From assembly GCA_029060305.1 (NCBI GenBank), contig JAIDUG010000055.1, positions 1 to 64,000 of the forward strand: a stretch of DNA of 64,000 bases, given 5' to 3'. Of the stretch, positions 53,539-63,033 are shown in pieces. The notes beneath the pieces are model-generated. The model was not told where the DNA came from and did no database searches. It worked only from the letters and a program-made list of their open reading frames with translations. Source of the DNA: Ruminococcus sp. (GTDB lineage: Bacteria; Bacillota; Clostridia; Oscillospirales; Ruminococcaceae). How positions within the stretch are numbered: the first letter of the stretch is position 1; every line of letters starts with the position of its first letter. Position numbers and translations under genes: made by a program.

Positions 53539-53613
53539 TTTTATTAACACTCCTTTCGTTTTTGTATACGGTTATACTGTAATACTATTATTATCCTTTA
53601 AAACCTTACTTAT

Positions 53614-54624
53614 TCATTGATTTTGTTTTTCGACTGTACATTTCGGAAAATAGTGTTCAATAATATCACGCCAGTTTTTTCCGTCGGTAGCCATACCGTT
53701 TGCACCGTACTGGCTCATTCCTACACCATGCCCGAAACCTTTAGTTTTTATAGTAGCTTTTTCACCGTTGTAGCTGATTTCAAAACACGCTGAACGCAGT
53801 CCGAGAATTTCACGGACATCATTTCCGGTAACTTTGAAATCGCCGACCATTGCAGACAAAACTGTTCCGGAATCTGATACGGAATTTATGTTAATCCATG
53901 TAGTAAAGTCGTCACCGAGAGTTATTCCCGAAAATTTTTCCGCAAGTATTTGTCTTAACTGTTCTTTGGAGTAGCTGACTTCCTCAAAGTATTTCGGAGC
54001 GGAAATGTCGTAACTGCTTTCAACCGGCACAAGATAGTCTACTGCTGTACCCCATGCATTTTCAGCACTTTCTGTTTTTCCTGACGACATTGAATGAAAT
54101 GCTGAAATAATCGGCTCGTCCTCATAAGTTATTATGTAAGGCATAACTTCATTTACAGCATTATTTATTTTATCGTAATATATTTCAAAATTATCTCCGT
54201 AATACTGCATAGCCTGATTTTTTGTAAAATACCCCTGATATTTTGCGGTATCATTAGAAAAATCCGCTCCGCAGAGTTCGGGAGTAGGTGAAGAACGTTC
54301 TTTTAATCGTTGACGTTCTGCGTAAGTATGTGCAACAACTGCCTGAGCCTTTAAGGCTTCTGTTTCAAAAGTTGCTGGCATTTCTGCACATACTGCTCCT
54401 ACAACGTAGGTTTTTTCGTCAACTTCAATTACTTCTCCTGTCGAAACATCCAGTACCTTATAGGGCTCTCCGGTGTATGAGGGGAATTTGCTGTCTGAAA
54501 TTTCTGTTGTTCCGGAAATTTCTTTTACTACAGCATTACCCGAAAAAAATACCGGTATTGCCGGAATTACGGCTATTGAAACCGCTGAAAAAATCACAAC
54601 TGAAAAATATCTTTTCATTTTCAC
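53614..54624 (-). CDS. spoIID: SpoIID-type lytic transglycosylase
   Basis: 336 residues with an N-terminal membrane segment (about 6-28) and a SpoIID/LytB domain: VVGAVCAEMPATFETEALKAQAVVAHTYA, where the conserved Glu is the catalytic acid, and the C-terminal KGFGHGVGMSQYGANGMA. SpoIID cuts glycan strands during engulfment in the mother cell. It is divergent from the second citrate synthase, so their promoters overlap in an 83-bp gap. Confidence 0.9.
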   Translation of the reverse strand: MKMKRYFSVVIFSAVSIAVIPAIPVFFSGNAVVKEISGTTEISDSKFPSYTGEPYKVLDVSTGEVIEVDEKTYVVGAVCAEMPATFETEALKAQAVVAHTYAERQRLKERSSPTPELCGADFSNDTAKYQGYFTKNQAMQYYGDNFEIYYDKINNAVNEVMPYIITYEDEPIISAFHSMSSGKTESAENAWGTAVDYLVPVESSYDISAPKYFEEVSYSKEQLRQILAEKFSGITLGDDFTTWININSVSDSGTVLSAMVGDFKVTGNDVREILGLRSACFEISYNGEKATIKTKGFGHGVGMSQYGANGMATDGKNWRDIIEHYFPKCTVEKQNQ

Positions 54625-54645
54625 TGTTACCTCACACTAAAGTAT

Positions 54646-54674
54646 TTGACATATCAGCGGATTTGGTGTATAAT
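54646..54674 (+). promoter_or_regulatory. Consensus sigma-A promoter of the second citrate synthase
   Basis: TTGACA (54646-54651), 17-bp spacer, TATAAT (54669-54674). It is as strong as the promoter of the first citrate synthase. Confidence 0.85.
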
Positions 54675-54707
54675 TAGGTATGATTATATTTAAGGAGTGT
54701 TGCTGAT

Positions 54708-56087
54708 ATGCCATCTTTTATTTCAGGTTCTAATATTCAAAATTTATGCAATGAACTTGCTGAAAATACCAGTATTGATTCTTCACTTTACGACAAGTAC
54801 CACGTAAAGAGAGGTCTGCGAAACAGTGACGGTACAGGTGTTGTTGCAGGTATCACGAATATATGTAATGTTCACGGTTATGTACTTAACGAGGGAGAAG
54901 TTGAGGCTATTCCCGGACAGCTTATTTACAGAGGTTACAATATAAATGACCTTGTTGAAAACGTTGAGACGGAAAATCGTTTCGGATATGAGGAGACCGT
55001 TTTTCTTCTGCTTTTCGGACATCTTCCCACTGAAAAGGAACTTTCCACTTTCAATGCATACATTTCACTGAAACGTGATTTGCCTAACGGATTTGTTGAG
55101 GATATGATTTTAAAAGCTCCCTCAAAGAACATTATGAACAAACTTTCACGTTCTGTACTTGCATTGTACTCATATGACGACGAATGCGAACACAAAGGTC
55201 TTGAAAATGAAATGCGTACAGCGGTAAGTCTTATCGCAAAACTTCCTGTTATAATGACAACAGCATATCAGGTTAAAAGACGTGTTTTTGACAATCAGAG
55301 TATGATTATGCACCCTATTAATTATGAGGAAAACACGGCTCAGTGTATACTTTCACTTCTGAGACCCGACAGACAGTATACTGATGACGAGGCAAAAATG
55401 CTTGACCGTCTGCTGATGTTGCAGGCTGAACACGGTGGCGGTAACAACTCAACGTTTACTTGTCGTGTGCTTACTTCTTCCGGTACAGACCCTTATTCCG
55501 CTTATTCTTCCGCAATATGTTCTCTCAAAGGTCCACGTCACGGCGGTGCTAATCTTCAGGTAATATCTATGCTTGATAATTTCAAGGCAAACATAAAGAA
55601 CTGGAATGATGAGGGTGAAGTTGCCGATTATATGCGTAAGGTTATCCGCAAGGAAGCTAATGACGGTTCAGGACTTATTTACGGAATGGGTCACGCTGTA
55701 TATACTGTTTCAGACCCCCGTGCTGTTATTCTCAAGAAAAAGGCTTTTGAACTCGCAAAGGGTAAGGAAATTGAAGCTGAATTTCGTCTGCTTGAAACCG
55801 TTGAACGTCTCACACCGGAAATTTTTGCAGAAATAAAGGGCAGTACAAAGACTATGTGTGCTAACGTTGATATGTATTCCGGACTTGTTTACAGAATGTT
55901 AGGTATTCCTGACGAACTTTTCACACCTCTTTTTGCGGTTGCAAGAATGGCTGGCTGGTCTGCACATCGTATGGAAGAAATACTCACCGGAAACAGAATA
56001 ATCCGACCGGCATACAAGGCTATCGCAAAACCTAAACAGTATGTGAAAATATCTGAAAGAGAGTCGGGAAATTCTCAGAATAAATGA
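54708..56087 (+). CDS. Citrate synthase (second of two)
   Basis: 459 residues, paralogue of the enzyme at 4080-5447 along its whole length (shared YDKYHVKRGLRN.DG.GVVAG, the KAPS.N.MN..ARSVLALYSYDD region, RPD..YT, HGGGNNSTF). Catalytic residues are present: PRHGGAN, GMGHAVY and NVDMYSG. Both copies look active, so they may differ in regulation or in expression. It heads an operon with a lipoprotein (four-base overlap), and a two-component system follows. Confidence 0.92.
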   Translation: MPSFISGSNIQNLCNELAENTSIDSSLYDKYHVKRGLRNSDGTGVVAGITNICNVHGYVLNEGEVEAIPGQLIYRGYNINDLVENVETENRFGYEETVFLLLFGHLPTEKELSTFNAYISLKRDLPNGFVEDMILKAPSKNIMNKLSRSVLALYSYDDECEHKGLENEMRTAVSLIAKLPVIMTTAYQVKRRVFDNQSMIMHPINYEENTAQCILSLLRPDRQYTDDEAKMLDRLLMLQAEHGGGNNSTFTCRVLTSSGTDPYSAYSSAICSLKGPRHGGANLQVISMLDNFKANIKNWNDEGEVADYMRKVIRKEANDGSGLIYGMGHAVYTVSDPRAVILKKKAFELAKGKEIEAEFRLLETVERLTPEIFAEIKGSTKTMCANVDMYSGLVYRMLGIPDELFTPLFAVARMAGWSAHRMEEILTGNRIIRPAYKAIAKPKQYVKISERESGNSQNK

Positions 56088-57394
56088 AAATTCTTAAATT
56101 ATTGATTATTCCTGTAGTCATAATGCTGACAGGCTGTGCATTCAGCTCAAGTATTGATAACCTTATGTCACCGCCTAAACTCAGCGTTGAACAGGAACAG
56201 ATTTACAATGCACTTACAAATGCGACTGGGACTTCAATAAGTCTTAAATATCCCAAATCCGGTAAATACCTGTCGGCTTTCATAATAGAGGACATTGACG
56301 GCGATGGTGACAATGAAGCGGTTGTTTTCTATGAAAAGAATAGCATAGCACTTGAGGAAAATACTCTCAGGATAAATATTCTTGATAATTCTGACGGTAA
56401 ATGGCGTTCAGTGTGCGATACTCCGGCAAAGGGTGCTGAAATTGAAAAAGTAATGGTTTCTGAATTAGGTTCTAACGACCGCACTAACCTTATTATCGGA
56501 AGCAGTCTGATAAACCGTTCAGAAAAGAACGTTTCCATATACAGCTATGTTGACGGAAATATTGAAGAAACTTTTTCAGAATCATATTCTTTCATAGATA
56601 TCACCGACCTTGACAAAGATGACGAAAATGAATTTCTGTTGTTGTCGGGAGCGTCGGCAGGTGATACGGCAACCGCTGAAGCGTACAAGCTCAATGAGGA
56701 CGGCATATATTATCAGTACAGCCGTAAACTCAGCGGAAATTTCACTGAATTTGACAGCCTGAATTACGGAAAAATTGACGAGGAAAGAACAGGTTTATAT
56801 ATAGATGCTGTAATGGGAACGGGTCTTATTCAGACCGATATAATTTATATGGACGATACTGGTCTGAAAAAAGTTTTTTCCACTTCTGAAGAATCGCTTT
56901 TTACAGTAAGACCAACCGGTTGTACATCATTCGATATTGATGGTGACGGTATTCTTGAAATACCAGTGCAGACTATTGCGTCCGGTTACGAGGAAGTTTC
57001 CGAAAGTGAACAGATGAAGTTTACAGAATGGTTTTTTGTGGGCAGAAATAACAGTCTTGAAAAAAAGTATTCTTCATATTACAATATAAACGACGGTTAT
57101 ATATTTATATTTCCGGAAAAATGGGAACATCACGTTACAATCAGACGTGATTCAATAAATGACGAAATAGTTTTCTGTTCATATGAAAACGGCACTGTCG
57201 GTCGTGAACTCCTGAGAATTTATTTTGCTACTGACCAGCCGTCTATAGAGGACAGAATTTCAAATGGATATATGCTTCTGCAAACTAAAGGTGATTCGGC
57301 GTATCTTGCTTATATACCGATTCAGAGTGATAACAGTGACGGGCTTTCACTTACGGAGGGCGATGTTGCTATAAATTTTAAGTGCAGAGAATGA
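56084..57394 (+). CDS. Lipoprotein with VCBS/FG-GAP-like Asp-rich repeats
   Basis: 436 residues with a lipobox (MLTGC, Cys18). It has several calcium-binding-like loops: DIDGDGDNEAVV, DLDKDDENEFLL and DIDGDGILEIPV, spaced through a beta-rich body, the usual look of FG-GAP/VCBS propeller proteins. No enzymatic motif. It overlaps the citrate synthase gene by four bases and is followed by the response regulator, so it may be an input or output of that two-component system. Confidence 0.72.
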   Translation: MKILKLLIIPVVIMLTGCAFSSSIDNLMSPPKLSVEQEQIYNALTNATGTSISLKYPKSGKYLSAFIIEDIDGDGDNEAVVFYEKNSIALEENTLRINILDNSDGKWRSVCDTPAKGAEIEKVMVSELGSNDRTNLIIGSSLINRSEKNVSIYSYVDGNIEETFSESYSFIDITDLDKDDENEFLLLSGASAGDTATAEAYKLNEDGIYYQYSRKLSGNFTEFDSLNYGKIDEERTGLYIDAVMGTGLIQTDIIYMDDTGLKKVFSTSEESLFTVRPTGCTSFDIDGDGILEIPVQTIASGYEEVSESEQMKFTEWFFVGRNNSLEKKYSSYYNINDGYIFIFPEKWEHHVTIRRDSINDEIVFCSYENGTVGRELLRIYFATDQPSIEDRISNGYMLLQTKGDSAYLAYIPIQSDNSDGLSLTEGDVAINFKCRE

Positions 57395-57418
57395 TTTACA
57401 GAAAAGGAGTTGAAAATT

Positions 57419-58120
57419 TTGAAACGTATACTTATATGTGAGGACGAGGCAACAATTCGTGAATTTGTCGTCATAAACCTTAAACGTGCAGGATATGACG
57501 TTGTTGATGTTGACTGCGGTGAGTCTGCTTTAAAGACTTTTGAACTTGAACACGGAAATTTTGACATTGTTCTCCTTGACATTATGATGCCTGGTATTGA
57601 TGGTTTCACAGTGTGCAAGAAAATCCGTGAAAAGAGTTCGACAATAGGAATAATAATGCTTACCGCACGTACTCAGGAAATGGATAAGGTAAGCGGTCTG
57701 ATGATTGGTGCGGACGACTATATAACTAAACCTTTTTCACCGTCTGAACTGACGGCAAGAGTTGACGCTATTTACAGACGTGTGTGTATGAGTTTTATAA
57801 AGAATGAAAAACAGTCTGTAATTGAATCAGGACCTTTTTCACTCAATCTGAAAAGCCGTACTGTTACTAAAAACGGTATTCCGATTGAACTGACACAGGT
57901 TGAATATCAGATACTTGAATTTTTCCTCAATAACAAGAATACTGCCCTTGACCGTGCAAGTATACTCAATCATATATGGGGCGAGAGCTACTATGGCGAC
58001 GACAAGATTGTTGACGTGAATATAAGACGTATACGTATGAAGATTGAAGAAGAGCCGTCAAGTCCGAAGTATATAATTACAATATGGGGATACGGTTATA
58101 AATGGAATGATTCACAGTAA
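57419..58120 (+). CDS. OmpR/PhoB-type response regulator
   Basis: 233 residues from the TTG at 57419, nine bases after GGAG; the track's TTG at 57410 is right on the ribosome binding site. Receiver domain (1-120) with the phospho-acceptor Asp54 in VLLDIMMPGIDG and Lys in KPF, then a winged-helix DNA-binding domain (about 130-232, RAS..LNHIWGESYYGDDKIVDVNIRRIRMKI). It partners the histidine kinase whose gene overlaps its stop. Target genes are not known; the lipoprotein upstream is a candidate. Confidence 0.92.
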   Translation: MKRILICEDEATIREFVVINLKRAGYDVVDVDCGESALKTFELEHGNFDIVLLDIMMPGIDGFTVCKKIREKSSTIGIIMLTARTQEMDKVSGLMIGADDYITKPFSPSELTARVDAIYRRVCMSFIKNEKQSVIESGPFSLNLKSRTVTKNGIPIELTQVEYQILEFFLNNKNTALDRASILNHIWGESYYGDDKIVDVNIRRIRMKIEEEPSSPKYIITIWGYGYKWNDSQ

Positions 58121-59523
58121 TGGCTAAAAAGAGTATAACAAAACGCTGGATTGTAAATAACCTTGGTGTTGTAGTACTGGTTATGCTTATGCTTGACCTT
58201 ATATTTATATATGCTATACAGAGTTATTTTTACAGTTCAGCCAGACAGTACCTTATTTCAAAGATAAACGCTGTAACAAGTGTTCTGAGCGTACATTCTC
58301 AGGACAATGCGGCGAATTTTTCGGCAGAAATGCGTAATATGCTGGAGACTTTCAACGAAAAGGATAAAATTGAATTAATGGCTATAAATTCAAAAGGGAG
58401 AGTTGTTTTAACGTCATCGGGATTTTCACCGGACGAAAACCTTTTAATGCCTGATTACGAACAGGCTATGGAATCAGGCGAGGGGTCTTTTATAGGCAGA
58501 ATGCCTTCCGGTGAAAAAATCCTTGCTGTTTCTGTACCTATATCGTCTTTCAGCAGTGAATATAATTCAGTGCGTATGGTTACTTCACTTACCGATATTG
58601 ATTCAAATATACGTACAAGCGGAATAGCTATAACTATAGTATGTTTTGCGATTATACTTGTTGTGATAATTACAGGACTTTATTTTGCTGGTTCTATCGT
58701 GAAACCTATACGGCAGATAAGCAGTATTGCAAGAAAGTTTGCTATCGGTGACTTTTCCGTCCGTATAAGCAACAACAGTAACGACGAAATAGGCGATTTG
58801 TGTATGGCGATAAACCATATGGCAAACGAGCTTTCCAATGCTGAGGCTATGAAAAATGAATTTATATCATCTGTTTCGCACGAACTCCGTACACCTCTTA
58901 CAGCGATAAAGGGTTGGGCAGAAACCCTTATGATTGACGACGATGAATACAGTCCGGAAACTGTCCGTAAAGGAGTGGGCGTTATTGTGAACGAAACGGA
59001 ACGTCTTTCACAGATGGTTGAGGAACTGCTTGACTTTTCACGTATGCAGAGCGGACATTTTACTTTGCAGGCTTCAAATATGGATATTCTTGCTGAACTC
59101 GGCGACGCTGTATTGATTTACAGTGAAAAGGCACGTCGTGAAAATATTAAAATAGAATACAATGACCCTGAAATGTTGCCTTTTGTTTTCGGTGACAAAA
59201 ACCGCATACGACAGGTATTTATAAACGTCATTGACAATGCAGTGAAATATTCTTCAGCAGGGGATAAGGTTACGATAAATGCTTCCACCGCTGACGGAAA
59301 AGTTATTGTTACAGTTGCAGATACAGGTTGCGGTATAAAGGAATCAGATTTGTCAAAAGTAAAAACGAAGTTCTATAAAGCCAATCATACTCGCAGAGGG
59401 TCGGGAATAGGACTTGCGGTTGCAGATGAGATTATTGCAATGCACGAGGGTACTATGGAGATTTCCAGTGCCGGTGAGGGTAAAGGTACAACCGTTACGA
59501 TTGTACTTCCGGCGAAAACATAA
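58120..59523 (+). CDS. Membrane sensor histidine kinase
   Basis: 467 residues: membrane segments near 14-36 and 167-189 enclosing an outside sensing region of about 130 residues, a HAMP linker, HisKA with SVSHELRTPLTAIKGWAETL (the phosphorylated His) and a HATPase_c domain (N box NVIDNAVKYSSAG, G1 DTGCGI, G2 GSGIGLAVA). PhoR/WalK-like layout. It starts on the stop codon of the response regulator. Confidence 0.93.
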   Translation: MAKKSITKRWIVNNLGVVVLVMLMLDLIFIYAIQSYFYSSARQYLISKINAVTSVLSVHSQDNAANFSAEMRNMLETFNEKDKIELMAINSKGRVVLTSSGFSPDENLLMPDYEQAMESGEGSFIGRMPSGEKILAVSVPISSFSSEYNSVRMVTSLTDIDSNIRTSGIAITIVCFAIILVVIITGLYFAGSIVKPIRQISSIARKFAIGDFSVRISNNSNDEIGDLCMAINHMANELSNAEAMKNEFISSVSHELRTPLTAIKGWAETLMIDDDEYSPETVRKGVGVIVNETERLSQMVEELLDFSRMQSGHFTLQASNMDILAELGDAVLIYSEKARRENIKIEYNDPEMLPFVFGDKNRIRQVFINVIDNAVKYSSAGDKVTINASTADGKVIVTVADTGCGIKESDLSKVKTKFYKANHTRRGSGIGLAVADEIIAMHEGTMEISSAGEGKGTTVTIVLPAKT

Positions 59524-59537
59524 TAGGAGATATTTAA

Positions 59538-60458
59538 ATGGGAAAAAATCAATCCAGTGAAAAATTCAAATCGAAAATAGGCGGACAAGCTCTTATTGAG
59601 GGTATAATGATGCTGGGTCCTAATACAGGGGCTATGGCGTGCAGACTTCCCGACGGTTCAATAGACCTTGAAACGTGGGAGGAAAACAATGGCAGTAATG
59701 CTCCATGGTACAAGAAAACCCCGATTGTAAGAGGTTGTGTAAGTTTTGTCACATCTCTTACAAAAGGTTACAAGTATATGATGAAATCCGCTGAAAAACA
59801 GTTGACGGAAGAAGAAAAGGCAGAAAGCGAAAAATCCGGTATATTCGACATTGTAATGTATATCGGAATGTTTATCGGAATAGTTCTTGCAATGGGACTT
59901 TTTATTTTCCTGCCGAAAATTATAGTAGGACTGATTTCAGGTATTGCAGAGTATAGAATAATACGTTCAATACTTGAGGGAATTGTAAAAATAGCGATTT
60001 TTGTAGCGTATATGGCGTTGGTAAGCCTTATGAAAGATATTCGCCGACAATATGAATATCACGGTGCGGAACACAAGACAATAGCCTGTCATGAAGCGGA
60101 ATTGCCGTTGACTATAGAGAACGTCCGGAAACAGTCACGTTTTCACAAGAGATGCGGAACGAGTTTTATATTTATCGTTCTGATAGTCGGAATATTCGTT
60201 ATGTGTTTTGTACCTTTTACGGTGACGTGGCAGAGAATACTTGCTTCAGTAATACTGTTACCGCTGATAGTCGGAATATCTTACGAGTGTATAAGACTTG
60301 CGGGAAATCATGATAATTTATTTACAAGAATACTGTCTGCTCCAGGGCTGGCAATGCAGAGAATTACAACCCGTGAACCCGACGACAGTATGATTGAGAT
60401 TGCTATAACTGCTATGAAACCTTGTATTCCTCAGAACAGGGAGGAAGATAAGTGGTAA
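59538..60458 (+). CDS. DUF1385-family membrane protein
   Basis: 306 residues. The start IGGQALIEGIMMLGP and the central EYHGAEHKTIACHEAELPLT with several conserved His/Glu match DUF1385 (YqhQ-like). Three or four membrane segments are near 110-140, 155-180, 200-225 and 230-250. In Firmicutes it normally sits before prmC, as here (seven-base overlap). Its biochemical role is unknown; a metal-binding site is possible from the His residues. Confidence 0.88.
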   Translation: MGKNQSSEKFKSKIGGQALIEGIMMLGPNTGAMACRLPDGSIDLETWEENNGSNAPWYKKTPIVRGCVSFVTSLTKGYKYMMKSAEKQLTEEEKAESEKSGIFDIVMYIGMFIGIVLAMGLFIFLPKIIVGLISGIAEYRIIRSILEGIVKIAIFVAYMALVSLMKDIRRQYEYHGAEHKTIACHEAELPLTIENVRKQSRFHKRCGTSFIFIVLIVGIFVMCFVPFTVTWQRILASVILLPLIVGISYECIRLAGNHDNLFTRILSAPGLAMQRITTREPDDSMIEIAITAMKPCIPQNREEDKW

Positions 60459-61261
60459 ACAATGAGTTTTTCCGTGAATGTGTTTCGCTTATGAAAAAAA
60501 ACGGTATAGATTCGGCATATTTTGATACAAAGTGCATTTTTGAAGATTTTCCGGAAGATAATGAAAAAATTTTTTCGCTTGTGAAGAAACGTGCTTCCGG
60601 TTATCCGTTGCAGTATCTTCTCGGACAGTGGGAATTTTATGGTTATCCGTTCAGAGTGAATGAAGATGTTCTGATACCCCGTGCAGATACGGAATTACTT
60701 ATTGAAAATGTAGTTGACATATGCAGGAAAAATAATCTTTCCTCTCCGAAAATAGCTGATTTATGTTCCGGAAGCGGTTGTATTGCGGTAACTCTCAAAA
60801 AACAGATACCGTCAGCGGAAATATATGCTGTTGAGATTTCTGAAAAAGCTGTTGAGGTAATACGTGAAAACGCTGTTCTGAACGATGTGGAAATAAATAT
60901 ATTTCATGCAGATGTGCTTGAATCCGAAACAGTAAAAAAACTGCCGGAGCTTGATATAATAGTATGCAATCCACCGTATCTTACTCAGGAAGAAATGGAC
61001 GGTTTGCAGAAAGAAGTCACTTTTGAACCGCCGTCAGCACTTTTCGGTGGTACGGACGGACTTGATTTCTACAGGAAAATAACTGCTCTCTGGAAAAATT
61101 CTCTCCTCAAAAACGGCTGGTTGCTGTATGAATCCGGCGACGGTCAGCATAAGGACATAAAAAATATTTTAGGTAAGAATAATTTTTACAATATAACATT
61201 CAGCCGTGACCTTAATCATATAATAAGAAACGTCACGGCACAGAAACAGGAGGATAAGTAA
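60452..61261 (+). CDS. prmC: Release factor glutamine methyltransferase PrmC
   Basis: 269 residues. An N-terminal helical domain, then the SAM-binding site [15 protein letters not shown] and the catalytic NPPY in [12 protein letters not shown]. It methylates the Gln of the GGQ motif of release factors; prfB in this window is a substrate. The start is a GTG at 60452. The stop overlaps the recA start by one base. Confidence 0.93.
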   Translation: MVNNEFFRECVSLMKKNGIDSAYFDTKCIFEDFPEDNEKIFSLVKKRASGYPLQYLLGQWEFYGYPFRVNEDVLIPRADTELLIENVVDICRKNNLSSPKIADLCSGSGCIAVTLKKQIPSAEIYAVEISEKAVEVIRENAVLNDVEINIFHADVLESETVKKLPELDIIVCNPPYLTQEEMDGLQKEVTFEPPSALFGGTDGLDFYRKITALWKNSLLKNGWLLYESGDGQHKDIKNILGKNNFYNITFSRDLNHIIRNVTAQKQEDK

Positions 61262-62406
61262 TGGCTAAAAAGGAACTCGCTAAAAAAGCAAGTGTTGTAC
61301 GTGTTACAACAAAAGACGACAAGAAAATCGCTCTTGAGGGTGCTTTGAAGATGATTGAAAAGAAGTACGGAGCAGGTGCAGTAATGCGTCTTGGACAGAC
61401 CGAAACCCTCAATGTTGATGCAATCCCTACCGGTTCAATGCGTTTGGATATGGCACTCGGTATAGGTGGTGTTCCGAAAGGTCGTATAGTTGAAATCTAT
61501 GGACCTGAAAGCTCCGGTAAAACTACGGTTGCACTTTCCGTAATCTCGCAGGCTCAGAAAATGGGCGGTGAGGCAGCTTTTATAGACGTTGAACACGCTC
61601 TCGACCCGAATTATGCAAAAGCTCTCGGCGTAGATACTGACAATTTACTTGTTTCACAACCTGACAGCGGTGAACAGGCTCTCGAAATTGCAGAGGCTCT
61701 TATCCGTTCAGGAGCAATCGACGTAATTGTTATTGACTCTATCGCCGCTATGACTACACGTGCTGAAATTGACGGAGATATGGGAGATTTGCACGTCGGA
61801 CAGCTTGCAAGACTTATGTCTCAGGCTATGCGAAAGTTGACAGGTGCTATTTCAAAATCAAATTGCGTGGCAATTTTCATAAATCAGATTCGTGAAAAAA
61901 TCGGCGTTATGTACGGAAATCCCGAAACTACTCCCGGTGGACGTGCGTTGAAATTCTATGCTTCCGTACGTATCGAAGTAAGAAAAGGCGAGGTTATCAA
62001 GAATAACGGCGAAATCGTGGGTGCATCAACACGTTGTAAGGTAGTAAAAAATAAAGTAGCTCCGCCTTTCAAGGAAGCAACTTTTGATATGATGTACGGT
62101 CAGGGAATTTCACGTACTGGTGAAGTGCTTGATATGGCTGTTGAACTCGACGTTATCAAGAAAGGCGGTTCATGGTTCAGCTACAACGACCAGAAACTCG
62201 GTCAGGGTCGTGACAATGTAAAGGAACTTCTGAAGAACAGTCCCGAACTTATGCAGGAGATTGAAAAGCAGATACTTGAACGTCAGGCAGAGATAATGAA
62301 CGTTTCAAAAAATCCCGAAAAGTCAGAACCGGTTGAAACTCCGGAAGATGATATTGTTGACGATATAGACGAGGATTTTGAAGAATTTACGCCGGCGGAA
62401 GAATAA
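61261..62406 (+). CDS. recA: Recombinase RecA
   Basis: 381 residues. Walker [13 protein letters not shown], Walker [12 protein letters not shown], and the loops [35 protein letters not shown] are fully canonical. The C-terminal tail is longer than in E. coli and acidic, as usual. It is the central strand-exchange protein and starts on the prmC stop codon. No LexA box is apparent in this internal operon position. Confidence 0.97.
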   Translation: MAKKELAKKASVVRVTTKDDKKIALEGALKMIEKKYGAGAVMRLGQTETLNVDAIPTGSMRLDMALGIGGVPKGRIVEIYGPESSGKTTVALSVISQAQKMGGEAAFIDVEHALDPNYAKALGVDTDNLLVSQPDSGEQALEIAEALIRSGAIDVIVIDSIAAMTTRAEIDGDMGDLHVGQLARLMSQAMRKLTGAISKSNCVAIFINQIREKIGVMYGNPETTPGGRALKFYASVRIEVRKGEVIKNNGEIVGASTRCKVVKNKVAPPFKEATFDMMYGQGISRTGEVLDMAVELDVIKKGGSWFSYNDQKLGQGRDNVKELLKNSPELMQEIEKQILERQAEIMNVSKNPEKSEPVETPEDDIVDDIDEDFEEFTPAEE

Positions 62407-63032
62407 TGAAAATAACTTCCGTTAAAGTCTACAAAGGCACTACTTACGAGGTGGAGACAGATAACGAAAAAAAATTCTATCTCCACGCCGATATAATAGC
62501 GGATTTCGGGATATCAAAGGGAATGGAAATCGACCGTCCCGAACTCCGCAAAATAATCTACGCTTCAAATTTCCGCCGTGCCTATCAGTACGCTTTGTAC
62601 TGTCTTGACTACCGTGACTATTCGTCAGCGGAAATGAATCAGAAACTCATAAAGACTTATAAAAATGAAAATCTTTGTTGTGCGGTAGTGCAGAAACTTG
62701 AGGAATCCGGAATAATAAATGATGAACGTTATGCGGAAAAACTCGCTCACAGGTATGTCGAGGGCAGGAAGTACGGTTTCAGGCGTGCAAAGCGTGAGAT
62801 AATTATGAAAGGTATCAGTGAATATATGGCAGAAGATTCTCTGCAACCGTATGCTGAAATTTTTCAGGAGAATATCAGATACCTTATACAAACAAAATAC
62901 GCCCGTATGCTTACGGACGAAGATGACAGAAAATCAATAGAAAAAGTCAGAAATTCACTTGTCAGGAATGGTTACGGATTTGAGGAAATAAACCGTGCTG
63001 TAAAGGAATATTTTGATAATCAGGAGGGTTAA
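62406..63032 (+). CDS. recX: RecA regulator RecX
   Basis: 208 residues made of RecX-type three-helix repeats (YALYCLDYRDYSSAEMNQKL, VVQKLEESGIINDERYAEKLAHRYVEGRKYGFRRAKREIIMKGI). It limits RecA filament growth. It overlaps recA by one base, which is the usual recA-recX coupling. Confidence 0.9.
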   Translation: MKITSVKVYKGTTYEVETDNEKKFYLHADIIADFGISKGMEIDRPELRKIIYASNFRRAYQYALYCLDYRDYSSAEMNQKLIKTYKNENLCCAVVQKLEESGIINDERYAEKLAHRYVEGRKYGFRRAKREIIMKGISEYMAEDSLQPYAEIFQENIRYLIQTKYARMLTDEDDRKSIEKVRNSLVRNGYGFEEINRAVKEYFDNQEG

Positions 63033-63033
63033 T

